Positions 26,859-38,000 of a stretch of 64,000 nt of DNA are shown in pieces. Where the stretch lies: NCBI RefSeq assembly GCF_030709675.1, contig NZ_JAUZQD010000012.1, forward strand, positions 1 to 64,000, read 5' to 3'. The translations under genes were made by a program, and so were the position numbers. The notes under the pieces were generated by a model. It was not told the origin of the DNA, ran no database searches, and worked only from the letters and a program-made list of their open reading frames with translations. The number at the start of each line of letters is the position of its first letter. The first letter of the stretch is position 1. Source of the stretch: Symbioplanes lichenis. GTDB taxonomy: Bacteria; Actinomycetota; Actinomycetes; Mycobacteriales; Micromonosporaceae.

Positions 26859-29201
26859 TCACGAGCTGAGCATGAAGTCGGCGACGGCGGCGTCGAGGTA
26901 GGGGTGTTTGGGGTTCTGGGAGCGGCCCAGGTAGTTGAAGTGGGTTGCGCCCAGCAGGAGGGCGCCCATGCGTGGGGACTTGTTTTCGCCGCTCAACACG
27001 TCGTCCACATAGAACTGCAGGGTCTTGCCGACGACGATCTTGACGGTGGTCCAGGTGCCGACCGGGAGGGCGACGGCGGCGTCGACGTAGTCTTCGCCGT
27101 CCATGCCGCCCAGCTTCAGGGCGAAGCGGGCCGTGCCGTTGCCGGTGCGCGGGGTCAGGAACATGTAGCTCTGGGTGTTGAAGCCGAGGTCGAACACGCG
27201 GGCCGAGTTGGCGATGCTGTTCAGGCGGACGGCCACCGAGATCGTCAGCTCGGTCAGGTTGGCGGGCAGCCCGGCCGGGAGCGCCACGTGCGCCCCCTTG
27301 CCGTCGAGCTCGATGCCCCGCTCGCCCGCCACCGCGCCGCCCGCGAGCACCGCGTCGTCCCAGCGGCGGGTGCGATCCCGCAGCGATCCGGTCAGCGGGT
27401 ACGCGGCCACGACGCCCCGGCGCCGGACGGGCGGCAAGGCGAAGTAGACGCTGTAGTGCTCGTGGTGCACGTCGAGGAACGGGCTCAGCCGCAGGTCGCC
27501 GAGGCTGAACTCGGCCCGGCCCGGTTCCCGTCGGAGCAGCGCCGGGTCCACGGTCGGGACGACGGCCGGCGGGTTGTCGCCGTGCCGCCCGGCCAGCACC
27601 AGTGGCCCGTAGGTCAGGGCCCGGATCGCCGGGTTGTCCGGGGCCGCCAGCCAGCGCGGGCGCATCGGCAGGGTCAGTTCCACGACGTCGCCGGTGCGCC
27701 ACCGCCGGCGGATCGACGCGTACGTTCCCGGGCGTACATGCACCGGCGCGCCCGCGACCCGCAGCGTCGGCCCGCTCACCCAGCCCGGGATGCGGATGCG
27801 CAGGGCGAAGCTGCCGCCCTCGGTCACCGTGATCCGGATCGTGTCCGAGTAGGGATAGCCGGTGGTGAGGCGCAGCAATGACCCGCGGAAGGAGATCTCG
27901 GAGGGGATGAACAGCTGCACGGTCAGCTCGTCGCCCCGCTGGGCGTAGATCGGCTCGGCGAACTTCGTGTGCGTCTCCAGCCCCGACCCGTGGTCGCAGC
28001 TGAAGTTGCCGTAGTCGCTGCTGTACGACCCCGGGTCGGAGACGAGCCCGTCCTTGCCCTTGCGCTGCGTCCCCTGCGACAGCCCGGTGTAGTACGTGAC
28101 GTTGCCGTGCGCCGAGTCGGGGTCCTGCTCGCCGAGCATCTGGTTGAGCAGCGTCCACTCGTAGTAGTCCAGATAGTCGACGCGCTCGGGCCGCTGGGCG
28201 AGCAACCGCAGCGTCAGCTTGAGCATGTTGTAGCTGTTGCAGTTCTCGCAGGTGTTCTCGCCGAGCTGGCTGACGATCTGGTCCGGCGGCCCGAAGAACT
28301 CGGCGTTGGCGTTGCCGCCGATCACGTACGTGTGGTGCCCGACCACCTGGTCCCAGAAGTACGAGGCGATGGTCTCGTACCGCGGCGAGCCGGTGATCTG
28401 CCAGGCCGCCGCCGCGCCGACGATCTTCGCGATGTCGGTGTTGGCGTGCCGCCCGGCCAGGGTGTCCCGTCGTTCCGACAGCGGCACGAAGATCTCGTCG
28501 TGGTCGAACCGCTGCGCCAGCTCGAGATGCGCGGGGTCGCGCGTCACCGCAAAGAGGTTGAACAGTGCCTCGTTCATCCCGCCGAACTCGACGTGCAGCA
28601 CCTTCTGCATCTGCTCGCGGGTCAGCGCCGACGTGCGCGCGTCGGCCCAGCGCGCGATTCCCAGCGCGACCCGCAGAGCCTGCGACGATCCGAGCAGCCG
28701 GTGCTGATCCAGCAGGCCCGCCAGGATCTTGTGAATCGTGTAGTAGGGCGCCCACGGGTTCTTGCCGGCTTCAAGATCGTCGAAGACAGAGGCGGGGAAG
28801 GCGGACAGATAGCCGTCCGGGGCCTGACACTCGGCGAGTCCGGCGACGAGCGTGGCCGAGCGAGCGCGCAGTTCGGCGTCGTCGAGGTGATAGGCGGCCT
28901 GGGCGAGCCCGGAGAGCAGGTGACCGGTCGTGTGCCCGCGCAGCTGGACGTCGGGAGCCTCCCAGCCGCCCAGAGCGAGAGCCGTGCTCGGCCGGCCGGC
29001 GGTCACCCGGAACATGTGCAGCATCCGGTCCAGATCGACGAACCGCAGATACGCAACCGTGCGCATCATGTTCTGCCGGTAGCGACTGTCGAGCAGCCGG
29101 ACATTTCCGGATCTGACGGAAGGCGAACCCGAGGCCGGGGCTGCGGCGGCCAGGGCGATCGGGACGGCCGCGCCGGCCCCCAGGACAGTACGTCGTTTCA
29201 T
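26859..29201 (-). CDS. Secreted GH127-family beta-L-arabinofuranosidase with C-terminal LamG domain
   Basis: 780 residues from ATG 29201 (ATGA overlap with the upstream stop; GAGGTGG binding site). A twin-arginine-like signal (KRRTVLGAGAAVPIALAAA) leads export. Residues about 45-560 match the DUF1680/GH127 fold: HTTGHLLSGLAQAAY, APDGYLSAF, YTIHKILAGLLDQH, EFGGMNEALFNLF, and the Cys motif ENTCENCNSYNMLKL. A second Cys lies in FSCDHGSGLE. GH127 enzymes are retaining beta-L-arabinofuranosidases that use a zinc-bound Cys. A LamG/concanavalin-like domain closes the protein (about 610-780). It is the last gene of the four-glycosidase operon. Related families GH146 and GH142 cannot be fully excluded. 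Confidence 0.88.
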   Translation of the reverse strand: MKRRTVLGAGAAVPIALAAAAPASGSPSVRSGNVRLLDSRYRQNMMRTVAYLRFVDLDRMLHMFRVTAGRPSTALALGGWEAPDVQLRGHTTGHLLSGLAQAAYHLDDAELRARSATLVAGLAECQAPDGYLSAFPASVFDDLEAGKNPWAPYYTIHKILAGLLDQHRLLGSSQALRVALGIARWADARTSALTREQMQKVLHVEFGGMNEALFNLFAVTRDPAHLELAQRFDHDEIFVPLSERRDTLAGRHANTDIAKIVGAAAAWQITGSPRYETIASYFWDQVVGHHTYVIGGNANAEFFGPPDQIVSQLGENTCENCNSYNMLKLTLRLLAQRPERVDYLDYYEWTLLNQMLGEQDPDSAHGNVTYYTGLSQGTQRKGKDGLVSDPGSYSSDYGNFSCDHGSGLETHTKFAEPIYAQRGDELTVQLFIPSEISFRGSLLRLTTGYPYSDTIRITVTEGGSFALRIRIPGWVSGPTLRVAGAPVHVRPGTYASIRRRWRTGDVVELTLPMRPRWLAAPDNPAIRALTYGPLVLAGRHGDNPPAVVPTVDPALLRREPGRAEFSLGDLRLSPFLDVHHEHYSVYFALPPVRRRGVVAAYPLTGSLRDRTRRWDDAVLAGGAVAGERGIELDGKGAHVALPAGLPANLTELTISVAVRLNSIANSARVFDLGFNTQSYMFLTPRTGNGTARFALKLGGMDGEDYVDAAVALPVGTWTTVKIVVGKTLQFYVDDVLSGENKSPRMGALLLGATHFNYLGRSQNPKHPYLDAAVADFMLSS

Positions 29202-31855
29202 CGGTACCACCTCAGCTGGACGGGCCCGATCAGGCCGTAAGCCTGCCGGGCGGCGATGCCGAACACCTCGGGACTCGTGGTCCGCAACCGGTTGAGCAGC
29301 GTCGAGGCCACCTCGACCTCGACGGTGTTGCGCCCGGTCCGCAGCCAGGGACCCAGGTCCACGACCGGATCGAGCACGTCGGCGGGCGGCAGGGCGCGGC
29401 CGTTCACGCGTACGCGACAGGTGTCTGTCACCTCGCCCAGGTCGAGCCACGCCTTGAGCCCGCGCGGCACGTCGAAGGAAGTCCGATATGTCCCCACGCC
29501 GGACACGTCCTCCAGCCCCGGAATCGTCGACCAGGGCGCGAGCGCCTCAAGCGTGACCCGGTGCCGGGACACGCCCGAGGGCTGCCAGTCCTCGACCTCG
29601 AGATCCCACCGCGACAGCGCGGTCGTCTCGCCCGTCGAAACCTGCACGGGCGGCACCGTGATCCGCCCCGGCCGCAGCGCGATCAGCATGGACTGACCGG
29701 GCTTCAGCGTGGCCCGGACCCGGACCCGGTTCCCCGAGCGCTCGAAAGGCACGCCCGAAATGTCGCCGGTCCAAGCATCGAGGAGGCGCGGGACAGCGTT
29801 GCGTGACTGAGCGGTCAGCCACACGTCCACGTCGATGTCGGTGATCTTCCGGTTCTCGGCGTGCCGCGCGTTCGCCAGGTAGTAGTAGTCGGTGTCCCCG
29901 TCCACCCGGTGCACGGTCATCAGCGTCGACTTCTCGTACTCGACGTCGCGGGTGATGCCGCTGAGCGCCGCCGGGATGCCGGTGGCGTCGGCGACGACGG
30001 TCGCCCGGGTGAGCAGCTCCCGCAGGACCGTCTGCAACGCGGCGTTCTCGCCGGGCGCGGCCAGCCCGGTCACGTGCGCGTCGGAGGACCAGTCGCCGAG
30101 CACGATGATCGGCAGGCCGGCCCGGGCGAGCGCGAGCAGCTTCCGCGCGGCGCGCAGCGAGATCGTGTGCTCCCGGCCCCGGAACGCGTCGCCCTCCAGG
30201 ATCAGCGCCTTGTAGGCCGGGCCGTCCGGCGCCAGCCGCCCGCCCCGGACCACGGCACTCGGCAGATCCAGCGCGGACTCGGTGAGGAAGCCGTGCGTCC
30301 AGCCGATCGGGATGCCGTCGTTCGTCGCCCAGGACGCGCCGATGCCGGTCGCGGTCCAGCCCTTCTGGCGGAAGAACGCGATGTCCGTACGGGCGCGGCC
30401 GGTGCGCAACACCAGCTGGGTACGCGCGAACCACCCCGCGATGTCGGACACGTGCCGCCACGTGGGCTGCCGTGGCCCCCACGCCTCGGCATAGCCGATC
30501 CCGTTCCCGTTGTACGGGGAGAACGCCGCGAAGCCGGGCCACGCCGCCCCGGGTGCCGTGGCGTACGCGAACCCGTGCAGCACCGCCTGGTTCACTCCCC
30601 CGGCGAACACGCTGCCCATCGTCTGGAGCACCTTGTCCCACGTGGTGCTGTAGGCGCCGTTCGCGTAGGCCGCCGACTCGCACGACAGGAGCGCGTGACC
30701 CGCCATGTCCCGGCCGGACGCGAGGACCCGGTAGTCGTCGAGGTTCTTGAAGCCCAGCGACTCGCTCTCGGGCACGTCGAGCAGGGTCGCGCTGCGGACG
30801 GCGTCGGTACGGAGACCGTACGGCTGGACCCGCAGTCGCATCCCGAGACCGTGCGCGAAGTCCCGCAGTGGGATCAGGTGATTCTCGTGATAGAGGTCGG
30901 ACAGCACCAGGTCGACGTCGTCGCGGACATGATTCGAGGTGTCGGAGTCGAAGGCGTAGAGATACTTCTCGTTCTTCTGCACGACGATCGGCAGACAGGG
31001 CAGCAGGTCGTAACCCGCCCGCCGCTCGAACTCGCGCAGGAAGCCCGGCGTCCAGATCGTCTCGTCCGTCTCGATCTCCAGCGAGTCCTCGAAGAGGTCG
31101 CCGCCGGTGTCGCGCAGCAGCTCGCGGATCTTCCGGGTCAGGATCACCTTGCGCCAGAAGTCGAGCACCACGTCGGTGCCGGCCCGGCCGAAGTGGTCGA
31201 CCACATAGGAGTCGGGCGACGTGTGCGGGCCGCCCTCGGGCTCCTGCCCCGACCCGCGCTCGGTGTAGGCGAGCAGCACCCAGTCGCCTTCGAGCACCAG
31301 GTCGATCTGTCCGCTGCGCAGCGTTTTCACCGAGGCGGGATCGAGCACCCCGGCCGACACCACGCGGGCGATCTGCACGATGTCCGCCTCGACCGTCCCG
31401 GAATAGGAGCCGGTGAACGGCGTGACCGTGGTGAAGAGCTCCTTGGCCGCGGCCGGGTGCGCGGGCGTGATCGTCGGCACGGCGGTCGGCCAGGACGGGC
31501 CCATGGCGAGGTCGACGGTGAGGTTCCGGGCCTTGGCTCGGCGCAGGGCGGTCTCGACGGCGGCGAGCCAGGCGGGGGTGCCCCAGCCGTGCCCCTCGAC
31601 GTCGAGGTCCGTACGCACGCTGTGGTGCACGTCCTGGATCTCCACCCCGCCGAAGCCGGCGTCGGCGATCTGGTCGACCTCGCGGGCGATCTCCTTCGGG
31701 TCGACCAGCCCGTGCGGCCACCACCAGCGGAACTTGGCGCCGGTCTCGGTCCCCGGGTGAGCGAAACGGCGTTCGAACGACGTGCCTTTCTCCGAGGGAA
31801 GAGGCAAGGGCAGCGCCGCGCCGAGGCTGGCGGCCAGTAAGGTTCGGCGTTTCAT
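29198..31855 (-). CDS. Secreted GH106-family alpha-L-rhamnosidase-like glycosidase
   Basis: 885 residues. The signal region starts KRRTLLAASLGAALPL with a twin-arginine look. KFRWWWPHGLVDPKEIAREVDQIADAGFGGVEIQ is split here only by length limits and is the N-terminal barrel signature of GH106 rhamnosidases: key parts are RWWWPHG and GFGGVEI. Other family-like parts are VDLAMGPSWP, a long barrel region with DLYHENHLIPLRDFAHGLG, and C-terminal beta domains ending in a galactose-binding-like fold (VGTYRTSFDVPRGLKAWLDL). It starts with an ATGA overlap at the end of the upstream GH106-like gene and ends with an ATGA overlap at the GH127 gene, so the operon is tightly coupled. Likely role: removal of alpha-L-rhamnose from plant glycan; exact linkage unknown. 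Confidence 0.83.
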   Translation of the reverse strand: MKRRTLLAASLGAALPLPLPSEKGTSFERRFAHPGTETGAKFRWWWPHGLVDPKEIAREVDQIADAGFGGVEIQDVHHSVRTDLDVEGHGWGTPAWLAAVETALRRAKARNLTVDLAMGPSWPTAVPTITPAHPAAAKELFTTVTPFTGSYSGTVEADIVQIARVVSAGVLDPASVKTLRSGQIDLVLEGDWVLLAYTERGSGQEPEGGPHTSPDSYVVDHFGRAGTDVVLDFWRKVILTRKIRELLRDTGGDLFEDSLEIETDETIWTPGFLREFERRAGYDLLPCLPIVVQKNEKYLYAFDSDTSNHVRDDVDLVLSDLYHENHLIPLRDFAHGLGMRLRVQPYGLRTDAVRSATLLDVPESESLGFKNLDDYRVLASGRDMAGHALLSCESAAYANGAYSTTWDKVLQTMGSVFAGGVNQAVLHGFAYATAPGAAWPGFAAFSPYNGNGIGYAEAWGPRQPTWRHVSDIAGWFARTQLVLRTGRARTDIAFFRQKGWTATGIGASWATNDGIPIGWTHGFLTESALDLPSAVVRGGRLAPDGPAYKALILEGDAFRGREHTISLRAARKLLALARAGLPIIVLGDWSSDAHVTGLAAPGENAALQTVLRELLTRATVVADATGIPAALSGITRDVEYEKSTLMTVHRVDGDTDYYYLANARHAENRKITDIDVDVWLTAQSRNAVPRLLDAWTGDISGVPFERSGNRVRVRATLKPGQSMLIALRPGRITVPPVQVSTGETTALSRWDLEVEDWQPSGVSRHRVTLEALAPWSTIPGLEDVSGVGTYRTSFDVPRGLKAWLDLGEVTDTCRVRVNGRALPPADVLDPVVDLGPWLRTGRNTVEVEVASTLLNRLRTTSPEVFGIAARQAYGLIGPVQLRWYR

Positions 31856-34800
31856 CGGACGGCCTCCAGCTGAGCGGTTGCGACGGCCTGCGGCCGCAAA
31901 GTCACCGGGCCCACGAGCCCGGACGGCAGGATCTTGTTGCGCGAGTTGGCAAGGGTGTTGGTGACCCGCACGCTGATTGTGTTGCTACCGGGCCGCAGTG
32001 CGCCGGTCACATCCACGGTGTACGGATGCCAGAGCGCGACCGGCAACGCCGACCCGTTGACCGTGACCGTGGCCAGGTCGTGCACCTCCCCGAGGTCGAG
32101 CACGAGTCGTCGCTGCGCGAGGTCGTCCCGGGTCAGGTCGACGGTCGTGTTGTAGACGCCGCTGCCCGAGAACGTCGGGTCGAAGGTCGTCCACGAGCCG
32201 AGAGGGCGTTCCTCGGCCACGGCGCCGTCCTTCTCCAGCCGGACGGTCCAGGGGCCGGCGACCGGGATCGGGGTGAGCTGATCGGTGACGGTCACGCTGC
32301 CGCGATAGTCTCGGTTGCGACTTGTCCCTTCAAGCCGATAGGTGCCCGGCGCGCCGGCGACGATAGTGGCGCGCAGAACATTCCGGACTTCTTCTACGCG
32401 TGTCGCGCTGCCACCGGTCAGGTGCGCGGTCTCCTTGACGCCGGCTCGAAAGACCACACCCAATGTCTCGTACGGCTGCAGCGTGATCGGGACCGCGGAA
32501 CCGTCGTAGGTCGTGGCCGCCGCCGTCGAGCCGGTGCGCGGGTCCCAGATCTCCGGCACGCCCCGCGCCGGGAAGGTCGCCGTGGTTGTGACCACCTGAT
32601 CACTCTCGTTGTTGAGCAGGAACGCGATGTCGTCCCCACGCCCGGTCCGCTTGACCCGCACCGCCTCGGCGGCCGGCTGCAACGTCACGGCCCGCTCCCC
32701 GAGCGTCGACGTCTTGATCCCGCGCAGCACGCTCCGCAACGCCGAGTCCTTGCCCGTCGCCTCGTGCTGCGGCAGCTCACCGGTGACGACAAGCCGACCG
32801 CCGCCCCGGACGAATTCCGCGAGTCGCCGCGCGGCCGCCAGGTCCAGAATCGGCGTCGGCGGCAGCACGACCTGCTTGTAGTCGGCCTTCCCGACCCGCA
32901 GCACGCCCCGCGACGACGTGGCGTGGAACCGCGTCGCCGGGTCGCCCGCGAGCGCGTTGTCGGTGACCAGGTCGAAGTCGATCTGCTGCCGTTCGAGGGC
33001 GAAGGCGGTCTCGGCGAAGTCCTCGTCGAGCGTGTTCTCGGTCGCCCGGCTCTGCTCGGCGGCCCGCTGCGGCTGGATCAGCGCCGTCTCCGCCAGATCG
33101 GTGCCGCGGCCCAGCTCCATGACCCGGCCGATCCACGTGTCGACCGTCGGCATCTCGGCCCAGAAGGTGCTGCGTGGCCCGAACGGCGGCGGGAAGTTGA
33201 CGTTCGTCTCGTCGGTCCACATGGCGTGCAGGAACGTCTGGTTGACGCCCCGGGCCGCCAGCGCGCCGACCGTGGCGTGCATGTAGTCGGGCGCGATCTG
33301 CCACCCGCCGTTGCCGAACGTCTCCATCACCACGCGCTCGGCGCCGCTCTGGTGTGCCGCCGACGCGGAGTTGCGGGCGAGCGTGGTCTGCTTGCCGGCC
33401 GTGTAGTCGGTGGTGATCATGTCGCTGCCCGGGACCTGCGCCCACTGGTTGTCTTTGCTCAGGTCGCCGGTGCTGATCATCCGGTCCTGCGGGCCCTCCT
33501 CGTCCAGCAGCGGGTTCGAGATGAGCTTCAGCCCGTGCCGGCCCATCCACTCGGCCTGCCGCTTGTAGTAGCTGGTGGCGAAGAGGTTGTTCACCGCCCG
33601 CCAGTACGTGCCCGCGGCCGGGTCGATCCCGTTGGACGCCGCCAGGTACGCCGTCCCCGGCTTGCCCCCGGCCGCCTTCACCGCGCCGGCGAGCCCGGGC
33701 GACCACGCGAGCCGCTTGAACGGGTGCGGTTGCGCCGAGGCGATGAACGACTCGTCGTCCCAGAAGCCCGGGACGACCGTGCCCATGGCCCACGGCCAGC
33801 GCCGGGCGTACTCGGTCGGCACCACGTCGAGCCACGCGTCGACCGCCTCGGGGTCGAGCAGGTCGAGATAGTTGCGGACATAGCCGCTGGAGTCGTCGCG
33901 CAGCAACGCCGAGGCGAACACGTCGACCTGCCACCGGCCGGCCGGCACCTTCCAGGTCGTCCCGGTGATTTCGGTGATCGCCGAGCTCCCGATCGGCCGG
34001 GCGGCGGCCGCCGTGATGCCGGGCAGCGTGACCCGGTCCTGCGCGAAGCCGGTCAGCCCGGTCGCGTCGGTGAAATCATTGGTCCACAGCGTCGCGCCGT
34101 TGCTCACAGTGAGCGTGTCCCACTGGGAACGCTGCGTGCCCTCGGCCGAGACCGCGGCCGCGCCGGACGGGTAGGTCGCGTCGGTGGCGACCGGCTGCAC
34201 CGTGTTGTTGATGGTCGGGGCGATCGTGTCGCCGGTGACCTTCACCGTCACGGTCTGCGCGCGGGTCGCCGAGAAGCCGGGCGTCGGAATGCCGGTGGTG
34301 AGCCGCGTCTTTACGCCGTCGTCGACGCGGTAGACGCTCGCCACGCCCTTCGAGTCGACGTCCACGAGATAGCCGCTCGTGCCGGTGACGTCCGCGCGTA
34401 CCCACAACTGGGTCCCGCCCGTGGTGAGCGTGACCTTGCCGGTGACCGTGTAGTCCGTCCAGCCCGCGCCCGGCAGCAGCGGCGCCGCGCCGGGCTTCGT
34501 GGCCGGGTCGACGACCAGCTTGCCGGCGTCGACGCTGAGCCCGCTGGTCCGCGCCAGGGTGAGCGTCGCCGGACCGTCGATCACGCGGGTCGAGCGCAGC
34601 AGCGCCTTGAGCCGCAGCTCGGGCCGCGCCTTGATCGTCCGGTCGCCGATCGTGCCGCCGTTGACGACGAACCCGGCGGCCCGGCCGCTCGGGAAGTTGT
34701 TGTCGTTGAACAGCCAGATCTTCATGCCGGTGCGCTTCGCCTCGCGCAGCACGTGCTCCACCAGCGAGAACCACGCCTCGGTGAAGAAGGCGGGCTGCAT

Positions 34801-35040
34801 GGCGTCCCCGCCGTACGGGAAGAGGACCGCCTCGTGGATCCCCTTGGCCCGCATCTCGGCCATCTGCTTGTCCGTGATGGCGGTCGTGATGGTGTTGTTC
34901 CAGTACCAGTAGACGGCGGGCATGCTGCTCTTCGACGGGTTCTTGAAGGCTTCGGCGTCGAAGCCCTGGTGTGCGCTCGCTTGGACCGGGCCGCTCAGTG
35001 TGAGGAGCACCGCCATTGCGGCGACGAGTGCTTTACGCAT
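31852..35040 (-). CDS. Secreted GH106-like glycosidase
   Basis: 1062 residues from ATG 35040, which overlaps the GH78 gene by 8 bases and follows GGAGC. Sec signal: RKALVAAMAVLLTLSGPVQASA. The barrel begins with FKNPSKSSMPAVYWYWNN and GIHEAVLFPYGGDAMQPAF, the divergent form of the GH106 N-terminal motif, and continues with MKIWLFNDNNFPSGRAAGFV. The C-terminal quarter has beta-sandwich domains with GSGVYNTTVDLTRDDLAQRR and RVTNTLANSRNKILPSGLVGP, which closely parallels the end of the downstream enzyme. The two are distant homologues with probably different rhamnoside linkages. It lies second in the operon. Confidence 0.78.
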   Translation of the reverse strand: MRKALVAAMAVLLTLSGPVQASAHQGFDAEAFKNPSKSSMPAVYWYWNNTITTAITDKQMAEMRAKGIHEAVLFPYGGDAMQPAFFTEAWFSLVEHVLREAKRTGMKIWLFNDNNFPSGRAAGFVVNGGTIGDRTIKARPELRLKALLRSTRVIDGPATLTLARTSGLSVDAGKLVVDPATKPGAAPLLPGAGWTDYTVTGKVTLTTGGTQLWVRADVTGTSGYLVDVDSKGVASVYRVDDGVKTRLTTGIPTPGFSATRAQTVTVKVTGDTIAPTINNTVQPVATDATYPSGAAAVSAEGTQRSQWDTLTVSNGATLWTNDFTDATGLTGFAQDRVTLPGITAAAARPIGSSAITEITGTTWKVPAGRWQVDVFASALLRDDSSGYVRNYLDLLDPEAVDAWLDVVPTEYARRWPWAMGTVVPGFWDDESFIASAQPHPFKRLAWSPGLAGAVKAAGGKPGTAYLAASNGIDPAAGTYWRAVNNLFATSYYKRQAEWMGRHGLKLISNPLLDEEGPQDRMISTGDLSKDNQWAQVPGSDMITTDYTAGKQTTLARNSASAAHQSGAERVVMETFGNGGWQIAPDYMHATVGALAARGVNQTFLHAMWTDETNVNFPPPFGPRSTFWAEMPTVDTWIGRVMELGRGTDLAETALIQPQRAAEQSRATENTLDEDFAETAFALERQQIDFDLVTDNALAGDPATRFHATSSRGVLRVGKADYKQVVLPPTPILDLAAARRLAEFVRGGGRLVVTGELPQHEATGKDSALRSVLRGIKTSTLGERAVTLQPAAEAVRVKRTGRGDDIAFLLNNESDQVVTTTATFPARGVPEIWDPRTGSTAAATTYDGSAVPITLQPYETLGVVFRAGVKETAHLTGGSATRVEEVRNVLRATIVAGAPGTYRLEGTSRNRDYRGSVTVTDQLTPIPVAGPWTVRLEKDGAVAEERPLGSWTTFDPTFSGSGVYNTTVDLTRDDLAQRRLVLDLGEVHDLATVTVNGSALPVALWHPYTVDVTGALRPGSNTISVRVTNTLANSRNKILPSGLVGPVTLRPQAVATAQLEAVR

Positions 35041-38000
35041 GGAAGCTCCAAGTGCCAGGGCCGACGTTCCGGACATTTCCGTCGACGTGCACCTCTGCCG
35101 TGGCGCCGTTCGGGACGGTGACGCGCAGGTCGGTTTTCGTGCCGGTGCGCTGCCAGGACACCTTTACCGTGCCGTGCGGAGTGTCGTAGCTGCCTTCCGC
35201 GTGGGTCAGGTCGCCGACCACGGCCGGATCAATGACCAGCTTGTCGAAGCCGGCCGAGCCCTCCGCCTGGCCGATGCCGGTGAGCCGGGTCAGAATCCAC
35301 GAGTCGAGCGCGCCGAGCATGAAGTGGTTCTGCGACTGACCGCTGCCGCCGTCCCAGGTCTCCCCGAGCGACGTGTTCCCCCGCACGACCTGGTAGCCGA
35401 GGCTCGGACTGGTCGTCTGTGACGCGACCGCGTAGACGACGTCGTCGCGCCCGTTCTCCGACAGCACACGCAGCACGGACGGGAAGGAGATCTCGCCCAT
35501 GACCAGGTGGTTGCCGGTGCCCTGGATGCTGTCGACGAGGTGCCGCAGCTGGGCTGCCTCGAGGTCCGCGGGCACCGCGCCCATGTCGAGGGCCAGAGCC
35601 GTCGCGCCCTGACCGCCGCCGCCGAAGAGGCCCGTCGCCGGGTCGTAGTACTTGGCCCAGACGGCTGCCGCCAGGGCGTCCGCTCTGGCGCGGTAGGGCG
35701 CCGGGTCCTGGCCGAGCACCTCCGCGATCTGCGCCATCCCGTCGGCGATCCGCCAGACGCCGAAGCTGCCCGGGATCGCCTTCGGCATGGCCGGCTTCTC
35801 GGTGGTGATCCAGTCGCCGAGCCCGTAGTCGTAGACGCCGTTCACCCAGCGCGCCGTCTGACCTTCCAGGTAGGACAGGTATTGCTGCATGCGCGGCCAG
35901 TAAGTCTCCAGCTGCGCGGTGTCGCCGTAGGTCCGATAGACCTGCCACGGCACGAGGACCAGGGCGCCACCCCAGTTCGGATCATCCCGGTACGAGCCGG
36001 CCAGGGTTACGTAGTCGGGGACTGTGCTCGGGACGAGACCCGACGCCTCCTGCCCGTCGGCCATGTCCTGGACGATCTTGTCGAGATACGCGCGTACGTC
36101 GTAGTTGCGGGCGATGGCGTCGAAGGCGAGCTGGTCCTGTTCGAGCCAGCCCAGCTTCTCGCGGCTCGGACAGTCGGTCAGGACGCTGTTCATGTTGCTC
36201 TCGACGGCGTGGCGGGTCAGGCGGTGGATGCCGTTGACGATGTCGTTGGAGCTGGTGAACGTACCGGCGCTGGGGTTGTCGGCCATGACCCGCAGGCCGG
36301 TGACGCTGACCTGGGCGTCGCCGACGACCTCCAGATAGCGGAAGCTGTGATAGCCGAAGTCCGGGCTCCAGGTCTGGGTGCCGCCCCTGCTGGTGAAGCT
36401 GTCCCAGATCGGGGCGCCGACGTTGCTCTTCGACTGGTCGGCGTGACCGTCGCGCAGCGCCTCGGCCGGGAAGACGCGGATCGTCGTGCCCTTCGGCGCG
36501 GTGACCGTGAGCTGCGGGATGCCGGCGATGACGCGCCCGACGTCGTAGATCTTCCCGCTCTGGGTGGCGGGCAGCTTCTCGACCACTCGGACAGGCTCGC
36601 TTTTTCGTGCGCTGAGCGCCCCGACTGCCTGTCCCGGCACTGCTGGTTGCCAATTCGCCTTGCCGCCGGGCTTGTTCCAGCCCGGAATCTCGCGGCGGGC
36701 GTCGTAGTCCTCGCCGCCGTACCAGTTCGAGGACGTCGTCGCCCCGAGCGTCGTGCGCCAGCTGCTGTCGGTGCCGATCCGCTGCTTGCTGCCGTCGGCG
36801 AGGGTCAGCTCCAGCTGGGCGATCACTTGCGGGTCGGCGGCCGTACGGGCGAACTTGCGGTAGCGGCCCGCGGTGTGCAGCGCGTTCGCCGTGCCGTTGC
36901 CGACCGCGATCCCGATGGTGTTGGCGCCCTTCGTCACTTGACGCGTGACGTCATAGGCCGCGTAGGTGACCCGGTCGGCGTAGTCGGTGTTGCCGGGCTC
37001 GAGGACCGCGTCGCCGACCCGGTGGCCGTTGAGGCTGGGGACGTAGATGCCCAGGCCGGACACGTACAGGCGGGCGCTTGTGATCGTCTTGCCGACGGTG
37101 AAGTCCTTGGCGAAGAGCGGGAGCGCCTCGGGCAGCCAGGGGTCCGGGGCCTTCTGGCCGGTCACGGCGGCGGCTTGCTGGAAATTGTCGGTCTGCGCGG
37201 TCTGGATCGTGTAGTCGACCGGGAAGTTCGGCGTCTTCCCCTCCGCGGTGAGGGTGTCCGTGCGCGGGTAGAGCAGCACTTGGTCGAGATGTTTGGTGTC
37301 GCCCAGATCAATGGTCAGCTGGATGCTCGCGTCGGGGCCGGCGTGCGCGGCGCTCTGGTAGCCCGCGTTGCTCGCCTCCTCCGGGTTCGAGGTGGTGAGC
37401 CCGTCCGCGACCAGGCCCGGCTCCCACTCCTTGCGGATCGTCTCCGTCTCCGACGCGGTCACGAACTTCTCGCGGCCCGCGGCGAGGTTGACCTCCGGGA
37501 CGGCCGAGTCGCGCACCTGCACCTCGGCCAGCTGCAGCCGATAGGTGAGCTGCGGGAAGCGCCGGGCGTCGCCAGTGGTCACCAGCTGGTTCTGCGCGTT
37601 GATCGGCTGCTCGGCGAGGGGCAGGCCGAGCTTGGTCACGTCGAGGCGGACGTACCGGGCGTCGCGGGCGGGCAGGTCGACGACGACGGGCTTCGGGGCC
37701 TTGGTGCCCAGCTGCCAGTCCCGGTTGGCGATCCACTGCGCGGACCAGTCCCTGAGTCCCGTCTCGAACCAGGTCGGGGCGCTCCAGCCGCTGTTCAGGC
37801 CGGACCAGCTGCGGACTCGCCAGTAGACGCGCTGGCGGCTGCCGATGGGCTTGCCCCGGTAGGCAGTCTCGCTTTCGCCGCTCCTCACCCGGCCGGAGTC
37901 CCAGAGGTCCGGCTTGAGCAGCAGCTTGGCGAGGGAGGTCGCGGCTTGCACCTGGTACGCCGTCTGGGTGGGCGTGGCGATGCGCCAGCTCAGCTCCGGC

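Noticed and set aside
32026-35121. Long plus-strand open frame of about 1030 codons opposite the GH106-like gene
   Set aside because: It is the antisense shadow of a GC-rich gene: Arg/Gly/Val-rich without domains, while the minus strand has a signal peptide and recognisable glycosidase motifs.
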